Shown here one piece after another: positions 57,807-64,000 of a DNA stretch of 64,000 nt. The DNA is taken from assembly GCF_003115775.1 (NCBI RefSeq), contig NZ_QEES01000002.1, positions 2,604,001-2,668,000 of the forward strand, given 5' to 3'. The stretch is from Cellulomonas sp. WB94 (GTDB lineage Bacteria > Actinomycetota > Actinomycetes > Actinomycetales > Cellulomonadaceae). The translations under genes were made by a program, and so were the position numbers. How positions within the stretch are numbered: the stretch's first letter is position 1; the number at the start of each line of letters is the position of its first letter. Under the pieces are notes generated by a model. The model had not been told where the DNA came from. It did no database searches and saw nothing but the letters and a program-made list of their open reading frames with translations.

Positions 57807-58787
57807 GTGGGTGCTGACCTGCTCACGACCGGCAGCATCGTCGCGGCGTTCTTCGCCGGTGGCGTCGCGCTGTTCGCGCCCTGCTGCATCGTGTTCCTGG
57901 CACCGAGCTACCTGGCCGGCGCCGTGAAGAACCGGCTGTGGAGACTGCTGCCGCTGACATTCATCTTCGCCGCCGGCCTGGCGCTCGTGCTGGTCCCGTT
58001 GACCATGGGGATGAGCCTTCTCGCCGGTGCGATCGCCCGGTACCACGCGCCGTTGTACTACGCGGGCGGCACCTTGATGATCGTCCTCGCGCTCCTGGCA
58101 CTGTCGGGGAAGATGTGGTCGCTGCCCAGCGTCATGCGCACCCCGGACACGAGGCGGGGGGACTCCGCGAGCTTCTTCGCGCTCGGGGTCTTCTCAGGGA
58201 TCGCGTCCAGCTGCTGCGCGCCCGTGCTCGTCGGGGTGATGACGCTGTCCGCGCTGTCCGGGTCGGCGATCGGCGGCCTCGCGCTCGGCCTGGCGTTCGT
58301 GTTCGGCATGGTCTTCCCCCTGTTCGTCATGGCCCTGCTGTGGGACCGGGCGCGGCTGGGGGAGCGCACGCTCTTCCGAGCGAAGCTCGTCCGCATCCGC
58401 CTGGGCACCAGGCTCCTCGTGACGAACACGCTCAACGTGGGCGTCGCCGTCGCGTTCGCCGTCATGGGCGGCTTCATCATCGCCCTCGCCGGCAGCGCCG
58501 ACATGACCGGCGGGACCGCCTTCCAGGCCTCGGCGGGCCAGGCCCTGGCCGACGTCTTCCTGCGGATCCAGCGGTGGACCGAGCCGGTACCCGAGCCGGT
58601 GCTGGGACTCGCCCTGCTCGCCCTTGCGGCCGTGTTCGTGTGGGCGACGCTGGTCGGCCGCCGCAGCCACCCGGCCCCACCGAGCGACGGCGGCACCGAT
58701 GTCCCGCCGACCGATGACCTGCCCACCGATGGCGACGACGCCCCGTCGTGCCACGAGACCCCAGCACACCAAGGGAGTGGTCGATGA
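57807..58787 (+). CDS. CcdA/DsbD-like thiol-disulfide transmembrane protein
   Basis: CcdA-type proteins carry reducing power from cytosolic thioredoxins across the membrane. The 326-aa protein has about seven TM helices and two adjacent-Cys motifs, APCCIVFLAP (Cys26-27) and SSCCAPVLVG (Cys136-137), each at the start of a symmetrical helix triplet where CcdA has its single redox Cys. The Pro residues beside them match the family. A Pro/Asp/Thr-rich cytosolic-looking tail of ~50 residues ends the protein. It lies between the glutaredoxin-like and membrane redoxin genes (ATGA overlap with the latter), a ready-made electron relay. Confidence 0.85.
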   Translation: MGADLLTTGSIVAAFFAGGVALFAPCCIVFLAPSYLAGAVKNRLWRLLPLTFIFAAGLALVLVPLTMGMSLLAGAIARYHAPLYYAGGTLMIVLALLALSGKMWSLPSVMRTPDTRRGDSASFFALGVFSGIASSCCAPVLVGVMTLSALSGSAIGGLALGLAFVFGMVFPLFVMALLWDRARLGERTLFRAKLVRIRLGTRLLVTNTLNVGVAVAFAVMGGFIIALAGSADMTGGTAFQASAGQALADVFLRIQRWTEPVPEPVLGLALLALAAVFVWATLVGRRSHPAPPSDGGTDVPPTDDLPTDGDDAPSCHETPAHQGSGR

Positions 58788-59410
58788 CCTCCGGGACCGC
58801 CATGCGACGCGAGCACGAGCGCCAGGTCGCGCTGGACCTGGCGGCCGAGCAGAGCCACGCCGCCACGCTTCGACGTCGCCGGTGGGGGATCATCGCCTGG
58901 ACGACGGGACTCCTCGTGGTGGTCGGACTGGTCGTGGCCGGGCTGGTGTCCGCGCGACCGACGCAGTCCGCCGAGGCGCGCACGGCCCCGGCGTTCACCC
59001 TGCCCGCGACCGACGGCACGAGCGTGTCCCTGGCGTCCCTGCGCGGCACCCCCGTGCTCCTGTACTTCAGCGAGGGAGCCGGCTGCGACGCCTGCCTGGT
59101 CCAGATGGCCAAGATCGAGAGCGACCCGGCCTTCACCGCGACCGGCATCAAGGTCCTGCCCATCGTGATGAACACCGCCGCTCAGATCACCCCCGACATG
59201 ACCCGGCTCCGGGTCACGACCCCGTTCCTTCTCGACGACGGCACCACGTCCAAGGCCTACGACACGCTCGGCAAGGGCATGCACGAGGGGCTGCCCGGGC
59301 ACGGCTTCGTCCTCATCGACGCCCAGGGTGTTCAGAAGTGGTCCGCCGACTACCCCTCCATGTGGATCGCGCCCGCCGACCTCCTGAAGGAGGTCACGGC
59401 GCGCCTCTGA
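58784..59410 (+). CDS. Membrane-anchored redoxin (AhpC/TSA-ResA-like)
   Basis: The 208-aa protein has one TM helix (~37-57, IIAWTTGLLVVVGLVVAGLV) and an external thioredoxin fold of the redoxin family (APAFTLPATDGTSVSLASLRGTPVLLYFSEGAGCDACLVQM) with Cys101-Asp-Ala-Cys104. ATG58784 overlaps the CcdA-like stop. It should receive electrons from the CcdA-like protein outside the membrane and reduce a disulfide or peroxide target. Its partner substrate cannot be told from the sequence. Confidence 0.88.
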   Translation: MTSGTAMRREHERQVALDLAAEQSHAATLRRRRWGIIAWTTGLLVVVGLVVAGLVSARPTQSAEARTAPAFTLPATDGTSVSLASLRGTPVLLYFSEGAGCDACLVQMAKIESDPAFTATGIKVLPIVMNTAAQITPDMTRLRVTTPFLLDDGTTSKAYDTLGKGMHEGLPGHGFVLIDAQGVQKWSADYPSMWIAPADLLKEVTARL

Positions 59411-59487
59411 GCTGCTCGGCGCGCCGTCCCGACGAGCCCGGGTCCACCATGGATGACTGCTGAGGGACGTCGGCGAAGGGAGCCTTC

Positions 59488-61863
59488 ATGCGCTCGGCGA
59501 GCCGGACCGCCGTGCTCTCGGTCTCGGGTCTGCACTGGGCGTCGTCGGCTGCCGTCGTGGAAGCCGTGCTGTCTCGTCGCGCCGGGGTGCGCAGCGTCGA
59601 GGCGAACCCCGTGGACCAGACCGCGACGGTGACGTACGACCCCGAACGAACCTCGGTGGCGCAGCTGGCCGGTTGGGTGCGCGACTGCGGGTACCACTGC
59701 GCCGGCCAGTCCGTCCCCGATCACCTCTGCGACCCGATGGACGAGCCGACCGACCATCACGCGCACGCCCCCCACGAAGGTCCGCCGATCCATGGACCCC
59801 AGGAGGTGATAGGGCACGGCGGCCACCACGGCGCGATGTCGATGGACAGCATGGTCCGCGACATGCGCAACCGGTTCCTGCTGGCGGCCGTGCTGTCGGT
59901 TCCGGTGCTGCTGTGGTCGCCGATCGGCCGGAAGGTTCTCGGGTTCGGGGTGGCCGCGCCGTTCGGCCTGCGCGACGACGTCTTCGCACTCGCGCTGTCG
60001 CTGCCGGTGGTCTTCTACTCGGCGTGGATCTTCTTCGACGGTGCCTATCGGGCACTGCGCGCACGGACCCTCGACATGATGGTGCTCGTCGCGGTCGGCG
60101 TGGGCGCCGGGTGGGTGTACAGCCTGGGCGTGACCCTCACGGGCGGGGGTGAGGTCTTCTACGAGGCCGCGACGGTGCTGACCTCGTTCGTCCTGCTCGG
60201 GCACTGGTTCGAGATGCGGGCGCGCGGCGGCGCCAACGACGCGGTGCGGACGCTGCTCGAGCTCGCACCGGCGATGGCCCTGGTCCTGCGCGACGACGAG
60301 CCCGTCGAGGTCCCGACGGCCGACGTGCAGGTGGGGGACCTGCTGCTGGTGCGGCCCGGCGCGAGGGTTCCGGTGGACGGGGTCGTGGAGAGCGGGGAGT
60401 CCGAGGTCGACGAGTCGATGGTGACCGGGGAGAGCCTGCCCGTTGCCAAGGCCGCTGGTTCGCCGATGATCGGTGCGTCGATCAACACCACCGGAACCCT
60501 GCGCGTGCGGGCCGTCAAGGTGGGGGCTGACACCGCACTTGCCCAGATCGTGGCGCTGGTGCAGGAGGCGCAGAACTCCAAGGCCCCGGGTCAGCGCCTG
60601 GCCGACCGGGCGGCCTTCTGGCTGGTCCTCGTGGCGCTCGTCGCGGGCAGCACGACGTTCCTGGTGTGGCTCGCCAGCGGGGCGAGCGTGCAGACCGCGA
60701 TGCTGTTCGCCATCACGGTCGTGGTGATCACCTGCCCGGATGCGCTCGGTCTGGCCACGCCGACGGCGATCATGGTCGGCACCGGCCTGGGCGCCCAGCG
60801 GGGAGTCCTGTTCAAGAACGCGACGGCGCTGGAGACCTCGGCGCGGATCGACACCGTCGTGATGGACAAGACCGGGACGCTGACGAAGGGCGCCCCCGAG
60901 GTCACCGACGTCGTCGTCGACGGCATGGAGGAGGCGCGGGTCCTCGCGCTCGCCGCGGCCGTCGAGCAGGAGTCGGAGCACCCGCTGGCCGCGGCGGTCG
61001 TCCGGTACGCGCGGACGAGGGGCGCGGCGACGTTGCGGGCCACCGAGTTCCGCAACGTCCCGGGCCACGGCGCCGGCGCGGACGTCGACGGGCACCGCGT
61101 GCTGGTCGGCAACCGCACGCTGATGGCCGCCGAGCACATCGACCTCGGCTCGCTGTCCGACGCGCGCGACCGGTTCGCGGCCGCCGGGCGCACCGCGGTC
61201 TTCGTCGCTGCCGACGGCACGGCTGTCGGCGTGATCGCCATGGCCGACGCCGCCCGGGAGACGGCCGCCCAGGCCGTTGCGGCCCTGCACGAGGCCGGGG
61301 TCCAGGTCGTCATGCTGACAGGCGACGACCAGGCCACCGCCGACAGGATCGCCGGCCAGCTGGGGATAGACCAGGTGATCGCTGAGGAGCTCCCCGGAGA
61401 CAAGGCCGCCAAGGTCGCGGAGCTGCAGGCCAGCGGGAAGCGGGTCGCCATGGTCGGGGACGGGGTGAACGACGCGCCGGCGCTCGCGCAGGCCGACCTG
61501 GGCATCGCCATCGGCGCAGGTTCCGACGTCGCCATCGAGACCGCGGACGTCGTCCTGATGCGCTCGGACCCCCTGGACGTTCCGATCGCGCTGCGCATCG
61601 GCACGGGGACCGTGCGCAAGATGCGGCAGAACCTCGGGTGGGCCATCGGGTACAACGCCCTGGCCCTGCCCATCGCGGCCGGAGTCTTCGAACCGTCGAT
61701 CGGCCTCGTCCTGCGTCCGGAGATCGCGGCCTTGTCGATGTCCGGCTCCAGCCTGATCGTGGCCGTCAACGCCCTGCTCCTCAAGCGGCTGCGGCTCCCC
61801 GCGACCGACCGCCGCCAGGTCACATCCGATGTGCCATCGGCAGGAGGAACATCCCCACGTTGA
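59488..61863 (+). CDS. P1B-type heavy-metal ATPase (copper-type, CPD variant)
   Basis: The 791-aa pump has an HMA-like N-terminal fold whose usual metal-binding CxxC is missing (GLHWASSAAVVEAVL). A His/Met-rich stretch follows (DHHAHAPHEGPP ... GHGGHHGAMSMDSM). The membrane metal motif is TCPDALGLATP: Cys416-Pro-Asp418 instead of CPC or CPH. Copper-type residues in later helices are kept: N-x6-YN-x4-P as NLGWAIGYNALALP and M-x2-SS as MSGSS. Catalytic elements are normal: TGES, Asp460 in DKTGTLTKG, SEHPLA, GDGVNDAPAL. AAGGGAG precedes ATG59488. Copper or silver export is likely; the CPD ligand set is unusual. Its 3' end overlaps the convergent Fe-S gene by 44 bases. Confidence 0.9.
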   Translation: MRSASRTAVLSVSGLHWASSAAVVEAVLSRRAGVRSVEANPVDQTATVTYDPERTSVAQLAGWVRDCGYHCAGQSVPDHLCDPMDEPTDHHAHAPHEGPPIHGPQEVIGHGGHHGAMSMDSMVRDMRNRFLLAAVLSVPVLLWSPIGRKVLGFGVAAPFGLRDDVFALALSLPVVFYSAWIFFDGAYRALRARTLDMMVLVAVGVGAGWVYSLGVTLTGGGEVFYEAATVLTSFVLLGHWFEMRARGGANDAVRTLLELAPAMALVLRDDEPVEVPTADVQVGDLLLVRPGARVPVDGVVESGESEVDESMVTGESLPVAKAAGSPMIGASINTTGTLRVRAVKVGADTALAQIVALVQEAQNSKAPGQRLADRAAFWLVLVALVAGSTTFLVWLASGASVQTAMLFAITVVVITCPDALGLATPTAIMVGTGLGAQRGVLFKNATALETSARIDTVVMDKTGTLTKGAPEVTDVVVDGMEEARVLALAAAVEQESEHPLAAAVVRYARTRGAATLRATEFRNVPGHGAGADVDGHRVLVGNRTLMAAEHIDLGSLSDARDRFAAAGRTAVFVAADGTAVGVIAMADAARETAAQAVAALHEAGVQVVMLTGDDQATADRIAGQLGIDQVIAEELPGDKAAKVAELQASGKRVAMVGDGVNDAPALAQADLGIAIGAGSDVAIETADVVLMRSDPLDVPIALRIGTGTVRKMRQNLGWAIGYNALALPIAAGVFEPSIGLVLRPEIAALSMSGSSLIVAVNALLLKRLRLPATDRRQVTSDVPSAGGTSPR

Positions 61864-63247
61864 CGGCGCCGAGCAGCGCGATGATGACCACGAACGGCAG
61901 CAGGGTCCGGCGGCGCCGCGCGGCCGTGCGGTAGCGGCGGTGCGCGATGCGCCGTGCCGTGTAGAACGAGCCGGCAAGGCCGAGGGCAAGGAGGGCGAAC
62001 TGCAGCACCTGGATGGTGCCGGTGCCGACCAGCGCCGGATCGCCGGTGCCGCCGGTACCGCCGAACAGGACGGTCAGGGTGGAGTACACCGACCCGCCCT
62101 CGGCGAGCAGGTGGAACAGGTTGTGCGCGAGGTGGGCAGCGACGTCGAGGGGGATCAGTGCGTAGCCGAACCGGGCGAAGTTGAGCGTCGCGCTCTCGAG
62201 GTTGCGCAGTGCTGCGACCCGGGAGGCCAGGGCGAGGAGTGCGACCGGGACGCTGACCGCGACGGCGAACGCGACCGTGAAGATGACGGCGTAGCTCGTG
62301 ATGCCGGTCGTCGTCTCGATCCAGCTCAGGACGTCCGTCCAGACCTCGAGCATGGTGACGTTCTGGATCAGGACGATGCCCATGATCGCCATGGCCAGCG
62401 CGGACTGCTCGAGCTTGGGCTTCGTGATGAACCACAGCTCGCTGGTCGGCTTGCGGACCCGGATCTGGATGGCGTCGTTGGGGCACGACTTGATGCAGTT
62501 CGCGCACAGGTTGCAGTTCGCCGAGTCCTCCATCGTGCGCGGGAACGTGAACAGCGGGCAGGCGGCGACCGTGTCAGTGCCGTTGAAGCACGCCGCCTTG
62601 GCCTTGCACGTCGAGCAGATCCCGGTGTCCGCACGCAGCTCGACCATGCCGACCCGGGCGTAGTTGCCCGCGAGCCCGCCGAGGAAGCACAGGTACCGGC
62701 AGAAGGTGCGTCGCTGGAACAGGGCGCCCGACGCGATGACTGCTGTCGTGAGGAGGAGGAGCAGCACGCCTGAGCCCCACGGCGACTCGACGATGCCCCA
62801 CACGTGATCGGCCCACGTGATCGCGAGGAACGCGGCGTCGATGACCCAGATGCCGTAGCTCTTGAGGAACGCCGGCACCGGGCGGTTGACCCCGACCCAC
62901 TTCTGCACGAGGTCGGAGATGGCGCCGAACGGGCACACGGCGCACCAGAACCGACCGAGCAGCACGAAGACGATGGGGATGACGGGCCACCACAGCACCC
63001 ACATGAGGGCCGTGCCGGCGTTGTCGTGGGCCGCGTCGGGCCCGGCAAGAAGCTGATACGCCACGAGGCCGAACACGGCGGCGATCGGGACCTGCAGGAC
63101 GCCGGGATACCACCGGCTGCGCAGAGCCGCTGCGACAAGGGGGATCGTCATGAGGTTCCGGCCCGGGCGCGGCGGCGTCAGGTCCGGACCCGGGGACACG
63201 TCCGGGTCGACCGGGGCGGGCGGTACGACGGTGGTGGGCGCGGTCAC
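61820..63247 (-). CDS. Membrane polyferredoxin-like 4Fe-4S protein (NosR/NapH/CcoG-like)
   Basis: The 475-aa protein has five to nine TM helices. Two membrane Cys motifs (FWCAVCPFGAISD and FCRYLCFLGG) match NapH/NosR proteins. Two cytosolic iron-sulfur motifs are the ferredoxin type CNLCANCIKSCP and a variant CSTCKAKAACFNG with later CP. It probably moves electrons across or along the membrane. The GTG start has AAGGAGA upstream. It lies 18 bases after the Met/His-rich gene, same operon. CcoG-type proteins assist copper reduction for oxidase assembly, a role that would fit this neighbourhood (inference). Confidence 0.88.
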   Translation of the reverse strand: MTAPTTVVPPAPVDPDVSPGPDLTPPRPGRNLMTIPLVAAALRSRWYPGVLQVPIAAVFGLVAYQLLAGPDAAHDNAGTALMWVLWWPVIPIVFVLLGRFWCAVCPFGAISDLVQKWVGVNRPVPAFLKSYGIWVIDAAFLAITWADHVWGIVESPWGSGVLLLLLTTAVIASGALFQRRTFCRYLCFLGGLAGNYARVGMVELRADTGICSTCKAKAACFNGTDTVAACPLFTFPRTMEDSANCNLCANCIKSCPNDAIQIRVRKPTSELWFITKPKLEQSALAMAIMGIVLIQNVTMLEVWTDVLSWIETTTGITSYAVIFTVAFAVAVSVPVALLALASRVAALRNLESATLNFARFGYALIPLDVAAHLAHNLFHLLAEGGSVYSTLTVLFGGTGGTGDPALVGTGTIQVLQFALLALGLAGSFYTARRIAHRRYRTAARRRRTLLPFVVIIALLGAVNVGMFLLPMAHRM

Positions 63248-63265
63248 GGGGTTCTCCTTCGCCGG

Positions 63266-63667
63266 TCAGACGGTCGTCGGGGGAGTCGATCCCCGCTGGC
63301 GGCGCGGGTGTCGGGCTCGATCGCGTCGACGCAGGACGCTGGCGCTGATCAGGACCGCGCCGTTGACGCCGGCGAACGTGGACAGCACCGCGACGCGGGG
63401 GCGCGCCGTCGCTCCGATGGCGCCCTCGGCCGGCTCGGCGCCGTGCTCGGTGTGGTCAGCCGAGCCGGCGCCGTGGTCCATGCCCTCCATGCCCTGCATG
63501 TCGTCAGTCCCCGTCATGCCCTCCATGTCGTGCGGGGCGGAGGTCTGGCTGGGCGTGGGTAGCGGCTCGGACGCGATCGCCGGGCCCAGGAAGGCAGCCA
63601 GCGGCAGAACCAGCGCCGGCAGTGCCAGCGCGACGACGGCCGGCAGTCGGATGACGGTGCGGTGCAT
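63266..63667 (-). CDS. Exported Met/His-rich protein, possible copper binder
   Basis: The 133-aa protein has a signal peptide (HRTVIRLPAVVALALPALVLPLAAFLGPAIASE), then a Met/His/Asp/Glu-rich segment (HDMEGMTGTDDMQGMEGMDH, HTEHG at ~40-72), a second hydrophobic helix (~88-108) and a basic tail. MxGM and DHxxH clusters resemble external copper-binding proteins such as those of copper-resistance loci. I recognise no named family. ATG63667 has GAGGAG 9 bases upstream; the frame stays open further but only as shadow sequence. It is the first gene of the leftward operon with the Fe-S protein. Confidence 0.78.
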   Translation of the reverse strand: MHRTVIRLPAVVALALPALVLPLAAFLGPAIASEPLPTPSQTSAPHDMEGMTGTDDMQGMEGMDHGAGSADHTEHGAEPAEGAIGATARPRVAVLSTFAGVNGAVLISASVLRRRDRARHPRRQRGSTPPTTV

Positions 63668-63755
63668 GCGGGTCAGCTCCTCGAGGACGGGTCCGCGAGT
63701 ACTGTCCCGGCACGCTGAACGATTGACCCGGGACTTTGCGGTCCCTGGGCAGAAC

Positions 63756-63774
63756 CTCAATCGAAACTTCATCG
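63756..63774. promoter_or_regulatory. Candidate response-regulator site 3 (11-bp direct repeat)
   Basis: CTCAATCG (63756) and CTTCATCG (63767) are spaced 11 bp, about 90 bases upstream of the Met/His-rich gene. Motif and spacing match the sites at 57332 and 57422, suggesting the same OmpR-type regulator. Confidence 0.65.
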
Positions 63775-63833
63775 AGCGCCGCGGCGCCCCCGACAGCCCG
63801 CGTCCGTCCTCGGTGCCCCGCCCGGGGCGCGAT

Positions 63834-64000
63834 CTACAGGCCGCTGCGCCACTCGTCGGCGAGCAGCGCGTAGCCCAGACCCTCGAGCCAGGCGCCCGAG
63901 CGGTGCAGCGACTCGCGGACGGCGTGCTGCTCTCGACGCATCCCGACACGCTCCATCAGACGCCAGGATGCCTCGTTGTCAGCGAAGCAGGTGGCCGTCA
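63834..64000 (-). CDS. GNAT-family acetyltransferase, C-terminal fragment
   Basis: The last 54 codons of a leftward gene are visible; the rest lies beyond the window edge. The peptide TATCFADNEASWRLMERVGMRREQHAVRESLHRSGAWLEGLGYALLADEW is the typical end of a RimJ-like GNAT domain: N-x-x-S-x-x-x-x-E-R-x-G-M, then a hydrophobic strand. It would transfer an acetyl group from acetyl-CoA to an amine; the substrate is unknown. The stop is TAG at 63834-63836. Confidence 0.8.
   Translation of the reverse strand, partial: TATCFADNEASWRLMERVGMRREQHAVRESLHRSGAWLEGLGYALLADEWRSGL

Noticed and set aside
59350-61989. 879-codon minus-strand frame opposite the P-type ATPase
   Set aside because: Shadow frame; the plus strand has every P-type ATPase motif.

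Overview
The window is high-GC Gram-positive (actinobacterial) chromosomal DNA. It has very high GC in codon position 3, many GTG starts and tightly overlapping genes (ATGA/GTGA junctions). The gene content fits the Micrococcales, possibly a Cellulomonas-like organism; that last step is inference. A housekeeping backbone, hrcA-dnaJ-rsmE-phoH-ybeY-CNNM-era ... recO-uppS ... glyS ... dgt-dnaG, follows the order I know from Mycobacterium tuberculosis (roughly Rv2374c down to Rv2343c). Accessory blocks sit between the backbone genes.

Layout: (1) 0-10.3 kb: a DUF4870 gene end, DUF3097, the CIRCE-controlled hrcA-dnaJ-rsmE heat-shock genes, a Gmad2-type lipoprotein, phoH-ybeY-CNNM-era and a membrane-anchored hydrolase. 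(2) 10.4-27.7 kb: an envelope and phospho-signalling operon: PP2C phosphatase, FHA protein, Ser/Thr kinase, giant Ig-like/Fn3 surface protein, MoxR ATPase, DUF58, a transglutaminase-fold membrane protein lacking catalytic Cys and His, an RDD-FHA protein and a membrane-anchored beta-propeller. (3) 27.8-31.3 kb: leuA behind a Leu-codon leader peptide and a hairpin, then recO-uppS. (4) 31.3-33.9 kb: znuABC behind a Zur-like operator. (5) 34-40.4 kb: glyS, an ABC exporter with a DesK/DesR-like two-component pair, and a tRNA-dihydrouridine synthase. (6) 40.5-51.0 kb: a starch/maltodextrin locus (secreted amylase, alpha-glucosidase, LacI regulator, MalEFG, cytoplasmic GH13 enzyme). (7) 51.0-54.4 kb: dgt and dnaG. 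(8) 54.4-63.8 kb: a transglutaminase-like protease, an OmpR-type two-component system and a thiol-redox/copper-type island (glutaredoxin-like protein, CcdA-like protein, redoxin, P1B-type ATPase, membrane Fe-S protein, Met/His-rich protein). The regulator and both arms of the island carry 11-bp-spaced CTTSATCG repeats. The window ends in a GNAT gene.

Two cross-cutting points. First, four coding sequences are each restored by adding one base to a C or G run of 4-5 (17958, 24951, 27675, 51532). This looks more like homopolymer under-calling than real gene decay, so downstream users should treat these four genes with care. Second, about ten genes start 6-7 nt after a TAnnnT or GACAAT hexamer, a leaderless-transcript signature. 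I saw no rRNA, tRNA, CRISPR array, insertion sequence or prophage. No gene-free stretch exceeds about 250 bases.
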